Shown: positions 1 to 9,371 of the stretch, in pieces
Layout: every line of letters begins with the position of its first letter
Numbering within the stretch: position 1 is the first letter of the stretch
Assembly (NCBI GenBank): GCA_021234155.1
Contig: JAJEKV010000014.1
Coordinates: 16,650,872-16,714,871 of the forward strand
DNA: 64,000 bases
Source: Isoetes taiwanensis
Lineage: Eukaryota; Streptophyta; Lycopodiopsida; Isoetales; Isoetaceae
Direction: 5' to 3'
The notes under the pieces: generated by a model
The model's database searches: none
What the model saw: the letters and a program-made list of their open reading frames with translations, nothing else
What the model was told of the DNA's origin: nothing
Made by a program: the position numbers and the translations under genes

Positions 1-443
1 GGAGCACCCATACTCTTCGTGAAGAAGAAAGATGGCGCTTTTAAGAATGTGCATAGACTATCGCCACTCAACAAGCGCACGATAAAGAACAAGTATGCAT
101 TGCCAAGGGCAGATGATTTAATGGACCAGCTCCAAGGAGCAAAGGTATTCTCTAAGATTGATTTGAGGTCGTGGTACCACCAAATAAGAATAAAAAGAAG
201 AGGATATCCATAAGACCGCCTTCGTAACGCGGTATGGTCACTTCGAAGTTTCTGAGAATGCCCTTTGGATTGTCGAATGCTCCAAAGAACTTTTATGCGC
301 CTCATGAACGACGTCTTCGTGGTTTTTCTAGATGAGTTTGTCATTGTCTTCTTCGACGACATTCTAGTCTACAAAGAAGTCCATTGAAGATCATAGTCAA
401 GATTTGAGAAGGGTGTTAGAAAAGTTGAGACGGCATCGTTTGT
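1..443 (+). pseudogene. Reverse transcriptase fingers/palm, frame-broken
   Basis: This is the start of the retained pol region, open at the window edge. The first 213 bases read in one frame and contain [13 protein letters not shown], the conserved first catalytic block of gypsy reverse transcriptase. A stop and frame shifts follow. In another frame the catalytic motif VFFDDILVY is still visible at 346-360, so the active-site aspartates are kept although the protein cannot be made in one piece. The remaining thumb and connection part continues in the open frame starting at 444. The methionine at 444 is not a native start. Confidence 0.85.
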
Positions 444-2192
444 ATGGAAAGCTCTCCAAATGCCACTTTTGCGATCGAAAGAGTGGAGTACTTGGGCCAT
501 GTCATATCGGGCGGAAGGAATCTCCACCCCACCCCGCAAGAAAGATCGGCAAGAGTAGATTGGCCAGCTCCAAAGAATGTAGCGGAAGTAAGAAGCTTTC
601 TAGGTCTAGCAGGTTATTACAGAAAAGTTCGTGAAGGACTTAAGCTAAGGGCCCCTTTGACGGACCTCACTAAGAGTGTTAAGGTGAAAGATTGGAGAAC
701 ACATTGGTTAGAAAATGTTCAAGCTTCATTTGAAAAGCTTAAGGAGGCCTTAACAACAGCACCAGTGCTAGTTCTGCCAGATCCAGACAAGGACAAGATA
801 GTAGCAACAGATGCAAGTAAGATAGCAACAGGTGGAGTCCTTATGCAAGAAGGAAGAGTGATAGCTTATGATTCCAAGAAGTTGAACGACACCGAGCAGC
901 GCTATCCAACCCATGATCAGGAACTTCTAGCTATTGTCAGGGCTCTTCGTATTTGGAGGCATTATTTGCTTGGGAGGAAGTTTCAGTTAGATACTGACCA
1001 CCAGAGCCTCCAATACATCTTTACCCAACCACTCCTGAATCTAAGGCAAAGGAGGTGGATGGAATTCCTAGAAGAGTATGACTTTGAGATTGCTTATAAG
1101 CCAGGTAAGTTGAATGTGGTCGCCGATGCTCTTTCTAGAAGACCTCTTGAGACCAGAATTCATTGTAATGCTATATCAACTCTTTCGAGTGGGTATGGCA
1201 AGAAAATTGAGGAGACATTACCATCCGATGGTAATTTCAAGGAGGTATGGGAAAGCCTTTCTAGAGAGGCTAGAACAGATAAAGAACGAGAAGCCTTCAA
1301 GCATTATAAGAAGGAAGGCAACTTGTTGTATCATAAGCATAAGTTGTGTGTGCCCGAATCATCAGGGGTAAGGAAGCTAATTCTCCATGACACACACAAC
1401 AGCCCAATAGCAGGGCATGCAGGTTTTATGAAGACCTACTTCAAGATTCGAAGTAGCTACTTCTGGCCGGGAATGAAGAAGCAGATAGCAAGATATATTC
1501 GCGAGTGTCAGTTGTGCCAGCAAACCAAAGCGGAGCAGCTTCGAATTCCAGGTGCCTTGGAACCTCTAGCAGTGCCGAATGCGAAGTGGGAAGTGATAAG
1601 TATGGATTTTATCACAGGACTTCCCAAGACTCTTCGAGGCAAAGATGCATTGATGGTAGTAGTAGACAAATTATCTAAGATGGCACATTTTGTGCCTTGT
1701 AGAACTACCGACACAAAGATTAGACACGCCAAGCTATTTGTGAAGGAGATTTTTAGGCTCCATGGCATGCCTCGGGAGATAATATCGGATAGAGATTCCA
1801 AGTTTATGAGTGCCTTTTGGCAGGACCTCTTCAGCACCATTCAGACGAAGCTCTCCATGAGCACGGCATATCATCCCCAAACAGATGGTCAGACGGAGAG
1901 GACGAATCGAATCATTGAAGATATGCTTAGAAGCTTTGTGTGGAATAAGCAGTCCAAGTGGGATGAGTATATCCACTTGGTGGAATTCGCCTACAATAGT
2001 GCCAAACAGGAGTCATCTCAGATGTCTCCTTTCATGGTAAATTACGGGTACCAGTGCTTAACCCCGGACACTTGGCACAATCCCGTGTCAAAGGTTGAGG
2101 TGTCCCAGCAGATGCTAGGAGATATGCAGCAGTTGGTGGAAGAAGTGAGGGGTTACCTCCTAGCAGCAAGAAGTCGGGCAGTAAGAGTGTAG
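444..2192 (+). CDS. Ty3/gypsy pol fragment: RT tail, RNase H, integrase
   Basis: This 582-residue open stretch of a retrotransposon polyprotein would copy and integrate the element. Residues 1-110 are the RT thumb/connection, with YLGHVIS and FLGLAGYYR. RNase H runs from about residue 120, where TDASKIATGG carries the first acidic residue, to ADALSRRP near 230. The integrase zinc finger has its histidines in HDTHNSPIAGH near 315-325 and its cysteines in CQLCQQT near 355. The catalytic core shows MDFITGLP near 387, IISDRDSKF near 447 and TERTNRI near 485, which supply the D, D and E. The true start is upstream. It stops just before the integrase C-terminal module because of a small shift around 2165-2200, and the next open frame resumes the same protein. 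Confidence 0.9.
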   Translation: MESSPNATFAIERVEYLGHVISGGRNLHPTPQERSARVDWPAPKNVAEVRSFLGLAGYYRKVREGLKLRAPLTDLTKSVKVKDWRTHWLENVQASFEKLKEALTTAPVLVLPDPDKDKIVATDASKIATGGVLMQEGRVIAYDSKKLNDTEQRYPTHDQELLAIVRALRIWRHYLLGRKFQLDTDHQSLQYIFTQPLLNLRQRRWMEFLEEYDFEIAYKPGKLNVVADALSRRPLETRIHCNAISTLSSGYGKKIEETLPSDGNFKEVWESLSREARTDKEREAFKHYKKEGNLLYHKHKLCVPESSGVRKLILHDTHNSPIAGHAGFMKTYFKIRSSYFWPGMKKQIARYIRECQLCQQTKAEQLRIPGALEPLAVPNAKWEVISMDFITGLPKTLRGKDALMVVVDKLSKMAHFVPCRTTDTKIRHAKLFVKEIFRLHGMPREIISDRDSKFMSAFWQDLFSTIQTKLSMSTAYHPQTDGQTERTNRIIEDMLRSFVWNKQSKWDEYIHLVEFAYNSAKQESSQMSPFMVNYGYQCLTPDTWHNPVSKVEVSQQMLGDMQQLVEEVRGYLLAARSRAVRV

Positions 2193-2203
2193 CCGGCTGC
2201 CAT

Positions 2204-2725
2204 GTGACCGTAAGAGAGTTCAAAGTAGGCGATAGCGTGTGGTTGAAGATCAAGGTCAAGCAAGCTAAGCTTCGGATTGGGAGTTGCAAGAAGCTTGCCC
2301 CTGGATGGGCTGGTCCGTTCAAGATTTTGGAGAGAGTGGGCTCCCAAGCCTACAAGTTGGATCTCCCCGCCCATCTCAAAGTTCACAAGGTTTTCCACGT
2401 AAGTTTATTGAAAAGGCACAATCCTAACCCTGATGAGGTCTTGGATACTCCAACTTTGTTGGAAATGACGGAAGAGCAAGTGGAAATTGTGCCTGAGTTA
2501 CTTCTTGATAAGTCATTCAAGAAGACTAGGAGGTCTCAGTTCCTCCAGTATTTGGTCAAGTGGAAGCACTTGCCCGTGGAAGACGCGACATGGGTATTGA
2601 AGCAAGATTTGGAGAAGCAATACCCAGAGTTTATGAAGGAGTTTGATGGGCGAAGTCGCCTCCGACTTGGTCGACCCGACTTCGCCCGGGAGGTTAGCTT
2701 AGTATGTTTCTTAGTTAGCCTCTAG
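2204..2725 (+). CDS. Integrase C-terminus plus chromodomain
   Basis: This continues the pol polyprotein after a frame break of a few bases. TVREFKVGDSVWLKIK begins the integrase C-terminal SH3-like module. FHVSLLKRH marks the linker seen in most plant gypsy integrases. The chromodomain follows at about residues 95-150, with FLQYLVKWKHLP and ATWV, the aromatic-cage region of the fold. About 20 less conserved residues end the protein. In chromoviruses the chromodomain is fused to integrase and guides target choice. The start at 2204 is only the first methionine after the break, not a translation start used in life. Confidence 0.88.
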   Translation: MTVREFKVGDSVWLKIKVKQAKLRIGSCKKLAPGWAGPFKILERVGSQAYKLDLPAHLKVHKVFHVSLLKRHNPNPDEVLDTPTLLEMTEEQVEIVPELLLDKSFKKTRRSQFLQYLVKWKHLPVEDATWVLKQDLEKQYPEFMKEFDGRSRLRLGRPDFAREVSLVCFLVSL

Positions 2726-2780
2726 TTCTGGCAGATGTATTCTAGCTAGTGGAATACATATGCCAGAATCTTGGAACATG

Positions 2781-3190
2781 TGGGCGATGATGGGATAAGC
2801 CTTTAAGGCGTTCCCTAGGCAACATGCACCAAGAGGTGCGCATGACCAATAGGGTCATGCGAGAGAGAGAGGAAAGGCATGGTGCGCGATGATGGGACAT
2901 CGGTCGGATGCTCTCTATGCCACGATGTGGGGGTCGCACACCTGGCCATAGGGGGGTCATGGTGAAGGTCAAAGTGATCATGTGCGATGATGGGATCGTG
3001 AGACGTTCCCTAGCTTAAAACCCTTGGGGCATGATGCACTAGGGGTACTCGGCACCGGGTAACCGAGTACAAGGTAGCACTTGATCATGGGCGATGATGG
3101 GATCATCTTAAATGGTCTTTAAGCTCAAATCCGAAAGGGCCATGATCGAGTGCAAGGTATGGTAAGGGGGGTGGTCCCCTAAAACCACAA
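2781..3190 (+). repeat. About 100-bp degenerate tandem repeat in chromovirus 3' region
   Basis: The core GCGATGATGGGA recurs with unit starts near 2781, 2883, 2981 and 3088, so spacings are 102, 98 and 107. The rest of each unit has diverged strongly. Each unit ends in a similar TGATCATG-like stretch. It lies between the chromodomain stop and the polypurine tract and appears non-coding. Confidence 0.75.
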
Positions 3191-3515
3191 ACTTATTAAT
3201 TAAACTAACGTAATGTGCTCCATGTGCAGGCAAGTGAGAAGGAGCTTCGAGGTGGGGCGCATTACGAGAAGATGGGGGAACCATAATTTAGATTATGAAC
3301 CCTAATAACTCTTATAATAATGTTTTGAATTATTGTAAGAAGTAACCTTGTTAAGGCTATATAATTTTGTATAGGTACAAATATAGCCTAAATTTTGACA
3401 CTTAACTTTAATAGGAAGTTGATCGTTAAATTAAACTTGTGTGTATGATCTTATGTTGTTTTGCAGGATAGATAGGCTCGTCACCTTAGCGCAATGTCGA
3501 GGGACAAAGATCGCC

Positions 3516-3528
3516 CTGGGGGGGAGAA
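3516..3528 (+). other. Polypurine tract
   Basis: A G-rich purine run (CTGGGGGGGAGAA) lies directly before the LTR, which begins TGTGACGTCC. This is the usual priming site for plus-strand DNA synthesis in gypsy elements and fixes the LTR start at 3529. The 300 bases upstream (about 3190-3515) are AT-rich with no reading frame. Confidence 0.8.
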
Positions 3529-5169
3529 TGTGACGTCCAAGGGAATATACGCCATAAATACATTATATTCTCGGACCCGTCACCATACAAGTCTACCTAG
3601 GTAGCCTTGTATGCCTTGGATAAGTGGCAAGGGGTGCACATCTAAGTTAATTGCTTAACTTAGATAACCTTAGGATAAGGCCCATTTCCACATGGCCTTA
3701 TCCTATTGGAGCAACCGCCACACGGCCTCATCCTAGTGGTGCCACGTGGCATCCCACGTGGACCCACACCTATATTAGCTCTAACCCTAACCCTAGACCT
3801 TTTTCCCCGACCTAGCACCGAGGCTCTCATCCACGTGCCCAAACCCCGCTTCGGTAACCGCTCAAATCATAGTATAGCCTGGAGCAGCAGCCCCTGGAGG
3901 GTGTGTATGATCGTTGAGGGAGCAAGGCTTCGAACCTCGTCAAGGAGCATGGAGACGCCAGGGATGGGAGGAAGCGCTTCTGGAGGAGGTAGGTTAAGTA
4001 GAGTTCATGTTAGTTCATCTGGAAGTTAGCATTCCAGGTGGGCTAGTATTTTGTGTCTAGAGTAGAGCCACCCTAGATCCATTGTTGAACATCTTGGACC
4101 CTAATCAAGGAACCCTAACTGATAGTTAGATATGTATGATTAGGTTAAGATGTTCATATGATATTATTCATGATGTTTATGTGATGATGGTTGATCATGT
4201 TGTTCCTCTTGTGTTGGGAAGGGGGGTAGAGACCTAGGGCCATATGTAGTATGCTCCTAGTATAGATCCCTTAGTTCCTATTAGTTGCGGCCTGTGCATA
4301 GGAACCCACCGGGCTATGGAAGCTATGATGTGACTCAGCACTACACAACGGGGCTAGGGGCAAGATGGAGGGTGGATCCCTGCCGAGTGGGGGCTTCGGG
4401 GGATCCCATAGTGGGCTAGGCTTATGGTCGGTCACTTCGAGTGGGCCGAGCATGGGTCCGACACCTCCTGGGGCAATGGTGTTGCCCTGCCTCTCAAGAG
4501 TTGCAAGTGCCAGCTTGGCTCTTGTTTTGGGGGTTCACTGGTGCGAATCGCGGTGTGCGCCACGCGATTCTCTAGCCCGTGGAGCCTCTAGACCCCGGGA
4601 AGGGGAGATGCAACCCTTCCTACCTCTGGCCGGACGGGGAGATGCAACACGGAGTAGTCCCGATGGGTGATGCCATGGGATTGCGTGGTCCGGAAGGTTA
4701 GAGTCATGCCACAGCCTTGATCTAGCCCATCCCAAAGTATGCGGGAGGGGCGGATGGAGTGGTCAACCCTAGCCATTGTCTTATGCCAGCCCCGCCATTG
4801 TTATGATTCGGTCCGCTCTACCTTGAGGCCTATCCAAATGGTCGACTTCCTTTCGTGGTGACCCACGGGTAGGATCTCTCATGATTTATGGCATATGATT
4901 ATGTTCTTTGCATCTATGGATATGCGATTGAGCTACCCCTCGAGGTAGCATGTTGTATTGTATTGCTAGTTCTGACATGTTATGCTTCCGCTGTGATAGG
5001 AGCCCATAGGGGAAGGGTGCGCAAGACACCTTCGTGTCCCCTTCCCGCACTACGGAGGATTCCAGAGTGCGGGATAGACGGAGGGCCCTGCGGCGGTTGA
5101 TGAGCGGGGGACGGGGATTTTCGGCCGAAAGTGTACGGCCGGCCGTGATGTTTAGCGTGGGCGCGCCAC
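3529..5169 (+). repeat. Chromovirus LTR (about 1.64 kb)
   Basis: It starts TGTGACGTCC right after the polypurine tract. The right end is set by the sudden resumption of chromodomain coding at 5170, so it is approximate and the terminal CA is not certain. Parts of it match, in reverse orientation, the LTRs at 51590-53013 and 61984-63439. For example, the stretch around 4246-4300 resembles a stretch in those LTRs, with GTATGCTCC followed by TTAGTTCC. The window therefore holds at least two elements of related families. Short open frames inside are not protein-like. Confidence 0.7.
3743..3777 (+). promoter_or_regulatory. Paired G-boxes and TATA-like site in LTR
   Basis: Two CACGTG G-boxes sit at 3743-3748 and 3755-3760, 12 bases apart, followed 10 bases later by a TATA-like CTATATTA (3770-3777). 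They lie in the U3-like first part of the LTR. Just upstream, a roughly 28-base segment beginning CCACATGGCC is imperfectly repeated. G-boxes bind bZIP and bHLH factors in plants; use here is inferred. Confidence 0.5.
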
Positions 5170-5488
5170 GATCTTCCATGTAAGTCTCCTGAAGAGGCAC
5201 ATTCCTAATCCAGAGGAAGTATTGGAGACAACAGAGTTACTGGAAATGACGGACGACCAGCTTGAAATCGTCCCAGAGGTTCTTCTTGACAGGGCCTATA
5301 AGAAGACAAGAAGATCCCAATTTCTCCAATACCTAGTGAAATGGACGCACTTACCTGTGGGAGACACTACATGGGTTCTACAATCAGATTTGGAGAAGCA
5401 GTACCCCCAATTCATGGAGCAATGCAAGGGTCAGCTCGTCACCGAAGTAGTCGACACCGAACCGATAGGTGAGTGGGAGGTAGATTAA
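5170..5488 (+). pseudogene. Chromodomain fragment of a second chromovirus
   Basis: This is an integrase tail and chromodomain beginning mid-protein at IFHVSLLKRH (about 5171) and ending in a stop at 5486-5488. It is close to, but not the same as, the copy at 2204-2725: here VLLDRAYKKTRR, there LLLDKSFKKTRR. The chromodomain core FLQYLVKWTHLP is intact. Everything upstream in this copy is missing. The junction with the LTR at about 5169 has no primer-binding site between them, which points to nesting or recombination rather than a normal LTR/internal border. Confidence 0.85.
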
Positions 5489-5551
5489 AAAGTCTACTTC
5501 CGTCCTATGGAAATAGACGAACTTGAGAGATAAGAGGTCATTCAAGCATGC

Positions 5552-5643
5552 AAATATCACCGCTCTTGAGAAAAAAAGGTAGGACTGAGAAAATATCACC
5601 GCTCTTGAGAAAAAAAAAAGGTAGGACTGAGAAAATATCACCT
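5552..5643 (+). repeat. 39-42-bp tandem repeat, two and a part copies
   Basis: The unit AAATATCACCGCTCTTGAG plus an A-run and GGTAGGACTGAG occurs at 5552-5590 and 5591-5632, and a third copy starts at 5633. The copies differ mainly in A-run length. The repeat lies between the chromodomain scrap and the Dof pseudogene. Confidence 0.8.
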
Positions 5644-5750
5644 GGTTGGAAAATGCGCAATACTTGGGATGCAAGGCAAGTCAAGACCGCGTCTATAAAC
5701 CTCTTAGTTAAGAGAGAAGAGGTTATAAGAGAAGAGACTTAGAGAAGACG

Positions 5751-6936
5751 ATGGCGACGATCTGCGGGGACGATCTTTCGAGCTTAGACGAGAGGGACGC
5801 TCTAGCTATGTTTGCTCAACAAGATGAAGATGGAAACTTGCTAATTGATGGAGACTTGTCTGTAATGAAAAGAGGTAAAGAACTTGATCTGGTCAATGCA
5901 TCTCTAGGTGGAGTTTTTGATGTTGACCACCTGTTTGATGAAGACCTGTTTGAGGAAGACTTGCCCAAGCTTTGGCCACAAACGGAGTTGGAAGGCTCAT
6001 CAGACGAGAATTAACTTGAATGTATGTTTGATGTGCCTATGTTCACAAGTGAAGGCCTTCTTGCTCATGGACAAGTAAGAATGGAGGAAACAAAAGCATG
6101 TTGCTTGGGTGAATTTGGTGGTTTGTTGGCAGAAGAAAAAGCACCATCACTGGATGGCTTGTTGGACGAAGGTCTATTTTCTCATGGACAAGCAAGAATG
6201 GAGGAAACAGAAGCATGTTAATTGGATGAATTTGGTGGCTTGTTAGCAGAAGAGAAAGCGCCATCACTGGATGGCTTGTTGGCTCGAGATTCGGAAGCAC
6301 ACATCCTAGACAATGATGCCAATCCTGTCAACTTCTGTTTGCCAATATAGGAGAAAAAAGATGAGTGGGTCAATGCATCAGGCAACACGATTGTACTTGG
6401 AAATGATATGCCCTGTACATATCAGAGTGGATGGCAGCCATGGGGGCAACAAGCAACACAAGAAATGGCTGCCAACTCATGGACATTGCCTCCTCTTAGC
6501 GCTTCTCCATGGGAGCAACACAATAACAAGCATGGCTCCTGTTAGCACTTTCACATGGCAACAACAAGCATGGCTCCTGTTGCCTCCTGTTAGTACTTCT
6601 ACATGGGAGCAACAAGCACCACAACAAATGGCAGCTCCAAGCATGAAAAAGAGAAAGGCAGAGCATAAAAGGACCATTCCCAATCAGAAGATAGATAAGG
6701 CGGCGATGCCCCATCTGGTTTGCCCACGGTGTTTCAGTGACAACACCCGCTTTGACTACAACAATAATCGGAGTCTAAACCAACCGAGATATAAGTGTAC
6801 TAATTTGCATGGCATGACACATTGGACCTGTTGGGGCAAAATTAGAAAGTCGAGGAGGTCGACGCACAGAGGGAAAGCCAAGTGCAAACCGCCAATATTG
6901 AAGACATTGATTGAGCCACTTGGATATGCTTATTGA
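5751..6936 (+). pseudogene. Dof-type zinc-finger transcription factor, decayed
   Basis: Dof proteins are plant-only transcription factors with one C-x2-C-x21-C-x2-C zinc finger that binds AAAG. Near 6715-6860 the frame reads HLVCPRCFSDNTRFDYNNN and then SLNQPRYKCTN, matching the family pattern CPRC, YNNY, QPR. The spacing C-x2-C-x21-C is exact, but the fourth cysteine is leucine, so the finger should not bind zinc normally. Upstream, an acidic open stretch from ATG 5751 (87 residues, with DVDHLFDEDLFEEDLPK) runs into an in-frame stop. It is followed by a 39-codon tandem repeat with a stop in its second copy, then Q-rich blocks (WEQQAPQQMA) interrupted by stops and a frame shift near 6540. All parts share the strand and plausible order of a single gene. 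The chromovirus scrap ends about 260 bases upstream of the ATG. Confidence 0.75.
6064..6282 (+). repeat. 117-bp in-frame tandem repeat within Dof pseudogene
   Basis: Two copies, 6064-6180 and 6181-6282, have a period of 117 bases (39 codons) and encode HGQ(V/A)RMEET(K/E)AC, EFGGLLAEEKAPSLDGLL and similar. The second copy has a stop where the first has a cysteine codon (TGC to TAA). Similar units upstream (DVDHLFDEDLF) suggest that an acidic repeat made up the N-terminal part. Confidence 0.8.
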
Positions 6937-7189
6937 AAGTTTCAAAATGACTTGTATCTATTATTTACATTGTAAAGCTGCCATTTGAATTGAAAATATA
7001 AGGAAGTATTCCTCTTTGAAAGTTCATCTTTGGCCTACTTCCATCTCTTTTGAATACTTTTCTAGTCCGGTCTTTGATGTATGTTTTCATTGTGTTAACA
7101 CAAGCGTGCAAGTCCTTTCTCATTGTATAGGAATAAGTTAGTAATCGATTAATGTCATGTTCTCTCGAGGTGGCAGTCCCAAGATTGGT

Positions 7190-8060
7190 GCCATATCACA
7201 ATGTGGTGTTGTGGAACGTTGGTATTTGGGTATGCAGAGAGTGGGGAGGGAAAATTGGCCCGGCAACTGTTTACACGCATGCAAGAGGAATGTCTTATAC
7301 CAAATGGTCTAACTTATGTTGCTGCACCAAAGGCATGTGCTAGTTGTGCCGCAGTTTAAGAAACAAGTTGTCTTTGCAAGCAAATGGTCCCGAAGAAGGC
7401 TATGGCTATCTACTGGCAACTTACAAATAGTGGGCATGAGTTTGATATTTTTGTAGTAAATACCATCATAGATGTATATTCCAAATGTGGCACCATGGTT
7501 CATGCTCGCCTGGCATTTGATAGGATGTGCACCATTCAATTGTATCATGGAATGGACTAATATTCGTGTATGCAGAGAATGGAAAAGGGGATCTAGCTTT
7601 GCAGTTATTTGCCCATATGCTTTTTTCTTTCCATCTACACAAACTTATATGGCTGCATTGAAGGCTTGTGCTACCTGTGCAACAGATAAGGAGGGTAAGC
7701 AAGTTGATGGGAAAGTAATCAAAGTCAAAATTCTAGAGAGAGGCATTGCAGTTCACTCTCAACTTGCAAAGACTGGTTATATCCTGGATATTTTTGTTGC
7801 AAGCACCCTTGTCCGTATGTATGCCAAATGTGGGAACATGGTGCTTTCCCACCAAGTCTTTGACAATATGCCATACCATGCTGTTATATTTGGCTATGCA
7901 GAGAATGGTTAGGGTATGTTGGCCCTACTTTTATTTTCACGTATGCAGACGAAGGGTTTGTGCCTGTTGCATTGAGCTACGTTGCTGTACTGAAGGCCTG
8001 TGGATCTTTAGCAGCACTGGAAATAGGGAAGAGAATTCATGGCCAGATTTCCTTTGCTAG
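7190..8060 (+). pseudogene. PLS-class pentatricopeptide repeat gene, decayed
   Basis: PPR proteins bind organelle RNA through 35-residue repeats. Broken repeats are visible in several frames: LPNGLTYVAA-like then KACASCAA near 7300-7350; FVVNTIIDVYSKCGT-like near 7450-7490; YMAALKACATCAT near 7650-7690; and HSQLAKTGYILDIFVASTL followed by VRMYAKCGN near 7750-7840. GYAENG is followed directly by a stop near 7900, and VALSYVAVLKACGSLAAL and GKRIHGQ close it near 7965-8045. At least four frame shifts or stops separate them. No start, organelle targeting peptide or E/DYW end can be recognised. About 8061-8820 shows no further gene. Confidence 0.8.
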
Positions 8061-8820
8061 ACTCCAGGATTTCCATGTACTGGCTGGAAAGTGGTTGGTG
8101 GGGATCCTTGTGCCGAAGCTTGGTTAGGAATTGAATGTGCAGGCACAAATGTTACTGCTATGTAAGACCTCATGGATGTTCCCATTTCTTCAGACATCAT
8201 CGTTTGGGATTCATTTTCTAATGTTTTTAGTGACACTTTCCAGTAACTTGCCTGGTCTCAGTATTTCTAGTTGGCTGGGATATGCCTTATGTAACTTCAC
8301 TGCACTTACCGTATTGTAAGGCCTTAAACATCATTTAACCTTAGGCATTATTAGTCTTTTATAACCTATCTGAATGATGTCCTACAGGGATTTGAGCAGT
8401 AAATGATACCACATCAGCTGACACCTACAATTCAGAATAAAACAATAACTAATGACTTATGTGTTGTTTATTGTTTCCATTTTTATTTGTGCCTTTGTGT
8501 GTAGGAATCTAGCTTCCAATCTTTTCACCCAATCTTTTCACCGAAACCTTACCTCTGTCTCTAAAATACAGTGTGTCCTTAACGAGCTTGTAGGTAGTTA
8601 ATCCTTTTTTGAATTTTCTGTATGCCGCTTGATACTCATGGAAAATATATGTTCTGTTGTTGAACACAAAAAGTATTGTGATGCAGAAATCTTAGCAGCA
8701 ATCAAATTACAGGTCAAATACCTGATGTATATGATGAGCTTTTGTTCTTGGCAATATTGTAAGTAGCTCTTCCAAAGATGCATGGATAAAATACTTTTGT
8801 AGTAGAATACTTTTGCTATA
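8061..8820. other. Stretch without recognisable gene
   Basis: AT-rich sequence with short open frames only. The 62-residue frame at 8131-8319 is hydrophobic but matches nothing I know and is probably chance. Confidence 0.5.
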
Positions 8821-9270
8821 AATTTTTTGCTAAATGAATGCCCGGTATATGAAGACATCAGGAACAAGTACAGAAATGTAAGGTGGGGTCAGCCTGTACA
8901 CACCATGATGGCAAGGTCAGAAACAACGAGGGATATGGCAGACGCAATACGGGAAATGACGGCAAGGCACCAGGAAGTACATAAAGAAAAAGGGCTTCTA
9001 CTATGAACCGCCTAAGAGGTGCACCATACCCGCCCTGAAATGCTCAGCTCAAAGCTGATTGATAACGACGCACCCATGCACGGCCTTGAAGCCGATCCAA
9101 AGCGGGGTGCCGGTATTAATAGAGAAAAGTGAAGCCTTCAGAAAAGGTTACATTGTAAACTAGCATGATGTGCTAGTAGCGCCCGTAAAGGAGCTCGCCC
9201 ATGCTACATAAGTCCACGGGCCTCAGGGCACAAGGGACAATAATGTATCTATCTATCTATCTATCTAAAC
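8821..9270 (+). mobile_element. 5'-truncated LINE, C-terminus and 3' UTR with (TATC)n tail
   Basis: The frame from 8821 reads NFLLNECPVYEDIRNKYRN and continues to a stop at 9004-9006. The E-C-P-x-Y-x-x-I-R pattern is the last half of the CCHC zinc knuckle near the C-terminus of many LINE reverse transcriptases; the same pattern occurs at 10936-11592. About 240 bases of GC-richer 3' UTR follow, ending in five TATC units (9246-9267). A simple-repeat tail is typical of RTE- and Jockey-like LINEs. An in-frame stop just upstream (8803) limits the retained coding to about 60 residues. Confidence 0.65.
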
Positions 9271-9371
9271 AATTTTTTAATGTAGACATTACAAGAGAAT
9301 AGTCGTCCATACAGTGATTGGAGTGGATGTAGACATGCAATTTGAGTATAAGAGGGTCTCATATGATTCAG

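Larger units (their letters stand above)
1..5169 (+). mobile_element. Ty3/gypsy chromovirus, 3' part with 3' LTR
   Basis: The order reverse transcriptase, RNase H, integrase, chromodomain, non-coding tail, polypurine tract, LTR is that of a Ty3/gypsy chromovirus read on the plus strand. The 5' LTR, gag and protease lie outside the window. Integrase is upstream of the chromodomain, as in plant chromoviruses, whose chromodomain is thought to steer insertion to particular chromatin. The coding part has a few frame breaks, so this copy is probably dead, but it is much better preserved than the related element at 51.6-63.4 kb. Confidence 0.9.

Noticed and set aside
444-2192. Reading the pol frame as a complete gene with start at 444
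   Set aside because: Reverse transcriptase coding clearly lies upstream in broken frames. The methionine is internal.
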